Origin: Chlamydiales bacterium
Lineage (GTDB): Bacteria; Chlamydiota; Chlamydiia; Chlamydiales; JAACFD01
Reading direction: 5' to 3'
Length of the DNA stretch: 5,728 nt
NCBI GenBank assembly: GCA_009937555.1
Contig: JAACFD010000144.1
Coordinates: forward strand, 1 to 5,728
In this document: piece after piece, positions 1 to 4,952 of the stretch
Position numbering within the stretch: position 1 is the first letter of the stretch
Layout of the letters: each line of letters opens with the position of its first letter
Position numbers and translations under genes: made by a program
The notes under the pieces: model-generated
What the model was told of the DNA's origin: nothing
The model's input: the letters and a program-made list of their open reading frames with translations, nothing else
Database searches by the model: none

Positions 1-491
1 GTATCATTATACCGCTTTTTCTATACCAGAAAAAAATGCTCCACAGGCCCATGTTTTTTCTTAGTGAGTATTTAGAAGAACATAGAGAAGAGTATTGTGA
101 TGCTTTAAGTAGAATATCTAAGCATAAGGATTGGCTAGGTTGGTTAAAGTTCTTTCTAGAGGCAACCAGAGAACAAGCAATTAGAAATACTAGGAAAACT
201 AGGGAGATCCTCAACCTATACGAAAAACTTAAGGTAGCTTTTCAAAAAGAAACAAGATCACAGTTTGCCCAATTAGCTCTTGACGCCTTTTTTCAGATGC
301 CAATAATTAACACAAGAAAGTTTATGAAACTAACCGGTATAAAAAATAGAACCACCCTCGGGAAAATTCTGTCACAATTAGAAAACGCTGATTATATTAA
401 ACTTATAAGAAGAGCCTCTGGAAAAAGCTCAGCAGTTTATGCTCTGCCTGAGCTGCTAAACATTGCAGAAGGGAAAACTATTATTAGATAA
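1..491 (+). CDS. Fic family protein, C-terminal part (5' end outside window)
   Basis: Fic proteins transfer AMP or related groups from nucleotides onto target-protein hydroxyls. The frame is open to the left edge (first full codon at 3), so the ATG at 36 is internal, not a start. The visible part begins IIPLFLYQKKML, the segment that in Fic proteins directly follows the catalytic HPFxxGNGRxxR motif. That motif should therefore lie only a few residues outside the window and cannot be checked here. Next come the typical PMFFLSEYLEEHREEY segment and WLGWLKFFLEA helix, a helical linker, and a C-terminal winged-helix-like domain (about residues 95-140 counted from the ATG at 36: NTRKFMKLTGI, then KILSQLENADYIKLI). 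This is the common Fic plus winged-helix architecture. The stop is TAA at 489-491. The wing domain suggests DNA binding or autoregulation, which is inference. Family assignment is confident; target and activity are unknown. Confidence 0.85.
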   Translation, partial: IIIPLFLYQKKMLHRPMFFLSEYLEEHREEYCDALSRISKHKDWLGWLKFFLEATREQAIRNTRKTREILNLYEKLKVAFQKETRSQFAQLALDAFFQMPIINTRKFMKLTGIKNRTTLGKILSQLENADYIKLIRRASGKSSAVYALPELLNIAEGKTIIR

Positions 492-542
492 CTAAAATGT
501 GGCTGTCTCTAGACAAGTTCAGAGCTTTTGATTGGAGCTTAT

Positions 543-561
543 TAGTGAGCTTAGCTCACTA
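543..561. repeat. Perfect short hairpin (8-bp stem, 3-nt loop)
   Basis: TAGTGAGC (543-550) and GCTCACTA (554-561) are exact reverse complements around TTA. The hairpin lies 51 bp past the Fic stop codon. No T-run follows on either strand, so it is not a standard intrinsic terminator. It could be a 3'-end stabilising hairpin for the Fic transcript or a protein-binding palindrome. The structure is seen directly; the role is unknown. Confidence 0.5.
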
Positions 562-620
562 CAAACAGCTAGTAGCCGATAATCCTTAGCTTGCACTTTC
601 TTTCACAACATGTTAGATGG

Positions 621-686
621 GAAAAATTACTTTGTACAGTGAGAGAACCGTTTAATTTCTTAATGAAGTCGACTAACTGTACAAAG
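621..686 (-). terminator. Probable intrinsic terminator of the tRNA-Thr-tRNA-Tyr unit
   Basis: CTTTGTACAGT (630-640) and ACTGTACAAAG (676-686) form a perfect 11-bp inverted repeat separated by 35 nt. Read on the minus strand, it begins 3 nt after the tRNA-Tyr discriminator base and is followed by TAATTTTT, a U-rich tail. The loop is long for an intrinsic terminator and the stem is only moderately GC-rich. A small inner hairpin (TTAA-GAAA-TTAA) could compact the loop. Position, orientation and tail support termination of the tRNA transcript. A DNA-level role such as a binding site or mobile-element remnant is not excluded. Confidence 0.5.
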
Positions 687-689
687 GGT

Positions 690-771
690 TGGGGGCGGTG
701 TGACTCGAACACACGAAGACCGAAGTCGAGGGAGTTACAGTCCCTTGCAATTGCCACTATGCGACACCCCC
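690..771 (-). tRNA. tRNA-Tyr (anticodon GUA)
   Basis: This is an 82-nt class II tRNA on the minus strand. The acceptor stem GGGGGTG (771-765) pairs with CGCCCCC (697-691) with one G-U pair, and the discriminator is A (690). The anticodon stem is AGGGA/TCCCT around the loop CTGTAAC, which places GUA at 738-736. The long variable arm typical of bacterial tRNA-Tyr contains GAC-TTCG-GTC, a UUCG-capped stem. The T arm is GTGTG-TTCGAGT-CACAC. CCA is not encoded (the next bases are ACC), so a CCA-adding enzyme is needed. It follows tRNA-Thr by 8 nt, so the two are probably cotranscribed. Confidence 0.96.
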
Positions 772-779
772 AAAAAATG

Positions 780-852
780 TGCTGGCGAAAGGACTTGAAC
801 CCTCAACCGTCCGATTACAAGTCGGATGCTCTACCAATTGAGCTACACCAGC
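780..852 (-). tRNA. tRNA-Thr (anticodon UGU)
   Basis: This is a 73-nt tRNA on the minus strand. The acceptor stem GCTGGTG (852-846) pairs with CGCCAGC (787-781) with one G-U pair, and the discriminator is A (780). The D arm AGCTCAATTGGTAGAGC is canonical. The anticodon stem TCCGA/TCGGA is perfect around CTTGTAA, giving UGU at 819-817. The T arm is GAGGG-TTCAAGT-CCTTT with two G-U pairs. CCA is not encoded. It is the first gene of a two-tRNA transcript, about 12 nt downstream of the predicted transcription start. Confidence 0.97.
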
Positions 853-870
853 AGTTTGAAAGGAGATATC

Positions 871-900
871 GTTATATCAAAACAAGCCGTTTATGCTCAA
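871..900 (-). promoter_or_regulatory. Putative sigma70-type promoter for the tRNA pair
   Basis: On the minus strand TTGAGC (900-895, 4/6 match to the -35 consensus) and TATAAC (876-871, 5/6 match to the -10) are separated by 18 bp. The predicted start is near 864, giving a leader of about 12 nt before tRNA-Thr. The tRNA genes therefore need not depend on read-through from the SEC-C gene upstream. Confidence 0.55.
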
Positions 901-932
901 GAACTTTTTTTATCTTCTCTATAAAAAATTCT
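900..932 (-). terminator. Weak AT-rich hairpin after the SEC-C gene
   Basis: Left arm 900-913 (AGAACTTTTTTTAT) and right arm 921-932 (ATAAAAAATTCT) pair with a 2-nt bulge around a 7-nt loop, 12 nt past the SEC-C stop codon. The stem is almost all A-T and no clean U-tract follows, so terminator activity is doubtful. It is nevertheless the only candidate for ending that transcript before the tRNA promoter. Confidence 0.25.
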
Positions 933-943
933 AATTTAAGAAA

Positions 944-1354
944 TTACTCCCCTTTTTTAGCTTTATAATCCAAGTCTGTTGGCTTAAAACCTTCACCAGA
1001 TTGGTTCATATGAAAAGGAGGCATTTCCTCAGGAACTTCAATTTTTGTATCTTGTTTATCATCAGGTACATCCTCTACCTCAGCTACCGTTGATGGATCT
1101 ACAGTTTGCCTATCCCCTGAGTTTAAAAAGCTCTTATTAGTCATCACAAATTTATGGTGAGTTTGTGTTATAGGCTTTATCTTTCTCTGGCTTAAAGAAG
1201 AAACTTGATCCCTTATTTGCTTTGAAAAAGTTGAGCCTACATCTTTTGAGCTAAGTACGGAAACCTTACGTTTAAAAGTCTTGCCCATACAGCATTTTTT
1301 ATACTTTTTACCTGACCCACAAGAGCAAGGATCATTTCTTTTAGGCTCCGACAT
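944..1354 (-). CDS. Small SEC-C motif protein with acidic tail
   Basis: The 136-residue protein carries a SEC-C zinc-binding motif near the N-terminus: C10-x-C12, eight residues, then C21-C22 (CSCGSGKKYKKCC). In SecA this motif ends the protein, binds zinc and contacts SecB or ribosomes. Many small proteins carry it alone, with unknown roles. Residues 23-75 are basic and Ser/Thr-rich. Residues 80-136 are acidic with prolines (VEDVPDD, EVPEEMPP) and probably disordered. There is no signal peptide or membrane segment, so it should be cytoplasmic. The ATG at 1354-1352 has a GGAG ribosome site at 1364-1361, 6 nt away, and a strong promoter at 1391-1419. It is transcribed alone, divergently from the TtcA-like operon. 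A metal-binding adaptor role is inference; the gene call itself is firm because of the motif, ribosome site and promoter. Confidence 0.88.
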   Translation of the reverse strand: MSEPKRNDPCSCGSGKKYKKCCMGKTFKRKVSVLSSKDVGSTFSKQIRDQVSSLSQRKIKPITQTHHKFVMTNKSFLNSGDRQTVDPSTVAEVEDVPDDKQDTKIEVPEEMPPFHMNQSGEGFKPTDLDYKAKKGE

Positions 1355-1390
1355 ATATAGCTCCGGTTATTTTTTAAGGTTGTAAATGCC

Positions 1391-1419
1391 TTTATAAATA
1401 AAGATTTCTTTTTTTTCAA
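1391..1419 (-). promoter_or_regulatory. Strong sigma70-type promoter for the SEC-C gene
   Basis: On the minus strand TTGAAA (1419-1414) and TATAAA (1396-1391) are separated by exactly 17 bp of A/T-rich sequence. The predicted start is near 1384, leaving a leader of about 30 nt before the ATG at 1354. Confidence 0.65.
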
Positions 1420-1426
1420 TTGCCCC

Positions 1427-1456
1427 TTGATAATAGGAAGCCTTTAAGGGTAAAAT
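1427..1456 (+). promoter_or_regulatory. Putative promoter for the ttcA-like to surE operon
   Basis: TTGATA (1427-1432, 5/6 match) and TAAAAT (1451-1456, 5/6 match) are separated by 18 bp. The predicted start is near 1461-1463. The -10 box overlaps an in-frame ATG at 1455, which argues that translation begins at the next ATG, 1488. The -35 box lies 7 bp from the divergent promoter's -35 box. Confidence 0.5.
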
Positions 1457-1487
1457 GTTTATTTTTCAATTAATTAGAGTAATAACT

Positions 1488-2240
1488 ATGAGCTCAGTGA
1501 AAATTTCTTTACCTATTCCACAAAAGCCATGGAATAATAATGCAAAAAAATTAGAAGCTGCTTGCCGTAAAGCGCTTTATGATTTTCAAATGCTTGAAAA
1601 TCATGATAAAGTAGCAATTGCACTTAGCGGTGGAAAAGATAGCTTAAGTTTACTTTTTTTACTTAACGAGATTAAAGGGCGAGGCTTTCCCAACTTTAAA
1701 CTCTACGCTATTCACATTGGTGGTGACTTCTCTTGTGGTGCAGGAGTTTCTGTTCCAATGCTTAAAGCTATGTGCCAAAAGCTAGACATTCCTTTTATCT
1801 TAAAAACCCAGCAACAAAGAGACAAGCTTGAGTGCTATAGTTGTTCAAGAGACCGTAGGAAATTACTATTTGATGCAGCAAAAGAAGAAGGAATATCCTG
1901 TATAGCCTTTGGGCACCATCAAGATGATTTAGCTCAAACAGTACTTATGAATTTGTTACATAAAGCTGAATTTGAAGGACTACACCCTAAAGTTCATATG
2001 CAAAAATATGGTGTAAATATCATCCGGCCACTATATTACATTTCTGAAAATGCAATAAAAAACTTTGCTGGGCAATATGGCTTTGCTAGAATTACCTGCC
2101 AATGCCCGGTTGGTCAAAATTCTATGAGAAAAAAAACGCAGGCTCTGATAGAAGATATAGAAGATTTATACCCAAATGCACGTTTAAACTTAGCCTACGC
2201 AGCTGAAAACTATGGAAGCAAGAAAGCTCTACAACCCTAA
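1488..2240 (+). CDS. ttcA: TtcA-like PP-loop ATPase, probable tRNA-cytidine(32) 2-sulfurtransferase
   Basis: The 250-residue protein is an N-type PP-loop ATPase. TtcA adenylates C32 of certain tRNAs and replaces the 2-oxygen with sulfur, using a [4Fe-4S] cluster. Visible are the PP-loop SGGKDS (47-52), C116-x2-C119 (ECYSCSRDRR), GHHQDD (142-147), RPLYY (180-184) and C204-x-C206 (ITCQCP). The two cysteine sites match the cluster ligands of TtcA, which supports it over the related TilS. The frame extends back to an ATG at 1455, preceded by AAGGG, but that codon overlaps the predicted -10 box. The ATG at 1488 has a weak AGAG site 8 nt upstream and yields a protein starting MSSVKISLP, so 1488 is preferred. 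It is the first gene of a four-gene unit, 18 bp before the AAA+ gene. A relative acting on another tRNA position is possible. Confidence 0.85.
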   Translation: MSSVKISLPIPQKPWNNNAKKLEAACRKALYDFQMLENHDKVAIALSGGKDSLSLLFLLNEIKGRGFPNFKLYAIHIGGDFSCGAGVSVPMLKAMCQKLDIPFILKTQQQRDKLECYSCSRDRRKLLFDAAKEEGISCIAFGHHQDDLAQTVLMNLLHKAEFEGLHPKVHMQKYGVNIIRPLYYISENAIKNFAGQYGFARITCQCPVGQNSMRKKTQALIEDIEDLYPNARLNLAYAAENYGSKKALQP

Positions 2241-2258
2241 ACTCAAGGTCCAGACTAC

Positions 2259-3095
2259 ATGAATGACAAGCACATGGAAACTGTTTTAATTGATAAAGTA
2301 GAACTTACTCTTAGCCTACCTGATAGTTTAGGATTTAAATGGGTAGGACAAGAAGATGTCCTAAAACAACTATTAGCATCTTGGCTAGTTATTGATGAAA
2401 GTGATATTCCTTTAAATCCAAGGTTAGTTGGTAAACCTGGCGTAGGAAAAACAACACTTGCTTTCGCCGCGTCACAGCTACTAAAGCAAGATGTTTATAT
2501 TTTTCAGGCAACTATGGACACACGCCCTGAGGACTTGCTTATAACTCCTGTGATTGGAGAAGGTGGTCATGTTCGTTATTCTGCTTCTCCTTTAGTAAGC
2601 GCTATGATTAAAGGAGGCATATGCATTCTAGACGAAGGTAACCGTATGAGTGAAAAAGCATGGGCTTCACTGGCCCCTCTCCTAGATTCAAGACGCTACA
2701 TAGAATCTATCATCGCTGGGCTAAAGGTCAAAGCTCATAAGGACTTTAGGTTTGTTGCTACTATGAATGATGACTCCTCAACCTATGAAATCCCTGAATA
2801 TATTCACTCAAGACTTCAACCCCAAATATTCATTGACTTTCCTGAGGAAGAAGAGGAAAAACTTATACTAAAAGAAAACCTCCCCTTTGTAAAAGAAGAA
2901 ATCTTAAACTACGTAGTGAACTTTTTGCAAAAAGCACACTTCAACCAAGCTAACTACACTATAAGAGACGGCATTAATATCGCTAGGTATGCAGCAAAAA
3001 GAGTACAAGACCTAGGAGGTAATGTTCCTGTTGAAGGCCTACTAAGGCAGTCAGTTGTTATGACTCTAGGAGAAGATGCCCTAACCTACTTATAG
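2259..3095 (+). CDS. MoxR/CbbQ-type AAA+ ATPase
   Basis: The 278-residue cytoplasmic ATPase belongs to the MoxR-like branch (AAA_5-type core), whose members remodel or activate a partner, often helping metal-cofactor insertion (CbbQ, NorQ, MoxR). It shows Walker A GKPGVGKT (58-65), Walker B ICILDE (121-126), sensor 1 ATMN (167-170), and HSRLQP (183-188) with the likely arginine finger R185. MDTRPEDLL (86-94) is typical of the family. The C-terminal part (about 200-278) is a small helical lid, and total length is normal for the group. The ATG at 2259 has AAGG 10 nt upstream, while an ATG at 2274 has no ribosome site. The stop is TAG at 3093-3095, 11 bp before the 600-residue gene, so the two products probably work together. 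No VWA protein, the usual MoxR partner, is in view. Confidence 0.9.
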   Translation: MNDKHMETVLIDKVELTLSLPDSLGFKWVGQEDVLKQLLASWLVIDESDIPLNPRLVGKPGVGKTTLAFAASQLLKQDVYIFQATMDTRPEDLLITPVIGEGGHVRYSASPLVSAMIKGGICILDEGNRMSEKAWASLAPLLDSRRYIESIIAGLKVKAHKDFRFVATMNDDSSTYEIPEYIHSRLQPQIFIDFPEEEEEKLILKENLPFVKEEILNYVVNFLQKAHFNQANYTIRDGINIARYAAKRVQDLGGNVPVEGLLRQSVVMTLGEDALTYL

Positions 3096-3106
3096 AAGCA
3101 ACATTT

Positions 3107-4909
3107 ATGCTATATCATACTACTGAGTATCAAAATTTAACTGCTTTTGGCGCCCTTCACTATAACCTAGAAACCTGTGCCTTATTAAAGAATTTTCTAA
3201 AAGAAAAGCACTTTGATGCTATTGCAGTAGAACTTCCAGAGGTAATTGAACCAGCTATTTTACAAGCCTGTGAAAGGCTACCTGATATTTCAGTAGTTAC
3301 TTATCAATGTGAACAAAAAAAGCAACGTATACTTATTGAGCCCGTAGACCCTCTTTACGAAGCGCTGCGCACTGCTATAGATAATAAATGTGATGCATTT
3401 TGTATCGATAGCTTCTGTTCAGACTATCCTGCCTATCCTGCTTTACCTGATCCTTGCTCAATTGTTCATATTGGTATGGAAGCTTACCAAGATCTTCTGC
3501 AAAAGCACCACGCTTTTGAAGCAAACAAACAAGACCATATCAGAGAAGCTCACATGGCTTTTCGCCTAAATGAGCTTTGCCTACAGTTTGACAAAGTTCT
3601 TTTTGTTTGCGGCATGAGTCACCTCCAACGCACTCTTCAAAGACTTAAAGATAAAGACTTCCAAAGGCAAGTAAGCCCTGAAAATATCACCTACTCTCTT
3701 ACAACTTTAGATGAAGCTAGTTCCAGAGAAGTGATGGCTAACTGCGGTTTTGTTAGTGCTCTTTATGAAGATTTCCGTATGCAAGCATTAGATCGTGATA
3801 AGGCATTTCCTTCTGAGCTAGAAAGAAACCAGCTACTTTACAATCTTTTTACAAAAGCTGCTGAGAAATATGAAGAAAAAACAGGCCATACTTTTAAAAG
3901 CTACCATTTAAAAACCTTAATGAAATTTGCTCGAAACTATGCTCTAGTATCACATAGACTTTCTTTAGATCTCTTTCAAACTTTAGCTACTGCAAAAGCC
4001 TGCGTTGATTCTAACTATGCCTATGAAGTCTGGGAACTAGCAAGCCACTACCCTTACTTGAAAAATATAGATAACCTAGCAGAGGAGAGTTATTCTATTA
4101 AGGATTTTTGGCCTAATGAAAAACGTCTTTCTTTTCAGCTTAAAAGCCGCTCATCAAAGCAAAGTCTCCAGTCACGATTAGATAAGTCAAAGCAAAATTA
4201 TCACTTTCACCCTCCTAGCCCCTACAGTATTTGTTCACATACCCCTGAAGACAAAATCGTAGAAGATTTTGGTTTATACCTTAGAAAAAAAAGCTCGCGA
4301 TTTTATGCTGAAAAACATGCCAAAACCCTTCCTTTCTCCACGAGTCTTGAAGATGGTATTGATGTAAAAGAAACACTAAGGCACTGGTTTGAAAAAAAAC
4401 TATACGTAAAAGTGCAATATAAAAAGCCTGCTTCAACAGGCTCTGTAGTGGTTATTTTTGATGAAGATGAAGAGGACAAGAAATATCCATGGAGAACCTC
4501 TTGGCTAGGAGAACATGAGCAAGAATCAGATATGGCATTCTACGCTACTCACCTTCAGGCAAAGGTTATTGGTCCAGGAATCAGCCGTTGTGAATATGGA
4601 GGATTTATCATGATTTATCCTCCTAGACGACTACACAACCCCTGGCAAGACCCTGATTATTGTGAATGTCAGAGCAAATCTGAGCTACTTCTATTAGCTG
4701 CAATCGACTATTCTATAGAACCACTCATCAGCTACTTAGCCCCCAGCCCTCCCAGAAAAGCAATCAAAAACTATGCTGCAAGATTTGGTAAGCAAATCAA
4801 CTACATTCCTCTTAAGCAAATGTCCCCTGTTCTACTAAATAAAATACGTGTTTTCCACGTTTTGGATAGTCAGCATAGGCGTGGTGTAGCTGATGAATAC
4901 ATCTTTTAA
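3107..4909 (+). CDS. 600-residue protein with N-terminal TraB/TIKI-like domain, MoxR partner
   Basis: I do not recognise this protein as a named family. Residues 1-190 resemble the TraB/TIKI/EreA superfamily of putative metal-dependent hydrolases. They contain a first GxxH motif (G15-A-L-H18, in TAFGALHYN), an acidic VELPE (41-45), EPVDPLYEALR from 78, and a second GxxH (G169-M-S-H172, in FVCGMSHL). Residues 237-330 are helical. Residues 330-380 are basic, Ser-rich and probably a linker. The C-terminal region (about 380-600) has features that look conserved: VVIFDEDEED (448-457), WRTSWLGEHEQESDMAF (462-478), a YGGF and PPRR stretch, C519-x-C521, and a DSQHRRG end (587-593). There is no signal peptide or clear membrane segment. 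The start at 3107, 11 bp after the ATPase stop, has only a weak GAAG site, suggesting translational coupling. Function is unknown. The memory that MoxR-linked DUF5682 proteins share a similar N-terminus is unverified. Confidence 0.85.
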   Translation: MLYHTTEYQNLTAFGALHYNLETCALLKNFLKEKHFDAIAVELPEVIEPAILQACERLPDISVVTYQCEQKKQRILIEPVDPLYEALRTAIDNKCDAFCIDSFCSDYPAYPALPDPCSIVHIGMEAYQDLLQKHHAFEANKQDHIREAHMAFRLNELCLQFDKVLFVCGMSHLQRTLQRLKDKDFQRQVSPENITYSLTTLDEASSREVMANCGFVSALYEDFRMQALDRDKAFPSELERNQLLYNLFTKAAEKYEEKTGHTFKSYHLKTLMKFARNYALVSHRLSLDLFQTLATAKACVDSNYAYEVWELASHYPYLKNIDNLAEESYSIKDFWPNEKRLSFQLKSRSSKQSLQSRLDKSKQNYHFHPPSPYSICSHTPEDKIVEDFGLYLRKKSSRFYAEKHAKTLPFSTSLEDGIDVKETLRHWFEKKLYVKVQYKKPASTGSVVVIFDEDEEDKKYPWRTSWLGEHEQESDMAFYATHLQAKVIGPGISRCEYGGFIMIYPPRRLHNPWQDPDYCECQSKSELLLLAAIDYSIEPLISYLAPSPPRKAIKNYAARFGKQINYIPLKQMSPVLLNKIRVFHVLDSQHRRGVADEYIF

Positions 4910-4952
4910 TTAAACTACCCTTGAGATACAATACGCCAAAAAGGATGATACC

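Larger units (their letters stand above)
492..689. other. Non-coding spacer between fic and the tRNA pair
   Basis: No credible gene is visible. The spacer separates the + strand Fic gene from the convergently oriented tRNA unit. It contains the hexamer GAGCTT three times (about 511-555), a short perfect hairpin at 543-561 and a longer inverted repeat at 630-686. Open frames crossing it run antisense through the tRNAs and look spurious. No duplicated tRNA 3' end, as expected for an integration site, is seen. Confidence 0.6.

Noticed and set aside
36..38. ATG as the start of the Fic-like gene
   Set aside because: The frame continues upstream to the window edge and encodes IIPLFLYQKK, which is conserved Fic sequence, so the true start is outside.
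543..561. Hairpin as terminator of the Fic gene
   Set aside because: The stem is perfect but no T-run follows on either strand, so it is kept only as an inverted repeat.
569..757. 62-codon open frame on the - strand
   Set aside because: It overlaps tRNA-Tyr and the terminator-like repeat and has no recognisable protein features.
690..852. Integration (att) site at the tRNA genes
   Set aside because: No direct repeat of either tRNA 3' end and no integrase gene is visible in the window.
591..968. 125-codon open frame on the + strand
   Set aside because: It runs antisense through both tRNA genes. The WRKDLNPQPSDYKSDALPIELHQ-type translation is the familiar false protein from an antisense tRNA.
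1237..1419. 60-codon open frame on the - strand
   Set aside because: It lies in another frame over the start of the SEC-C gene and across that gene's promoter, so it is a shadow.
4921..4949. Promoter directly upstream of surE (TTGAGA, 17 bp, GATGAT)
   Set aside because: The -10 match is poor and would leave almost no leader before the ATG at 4953. TACAAT at 4927 has no good -35 box. Cotranscription with the upstream genes is simpler.
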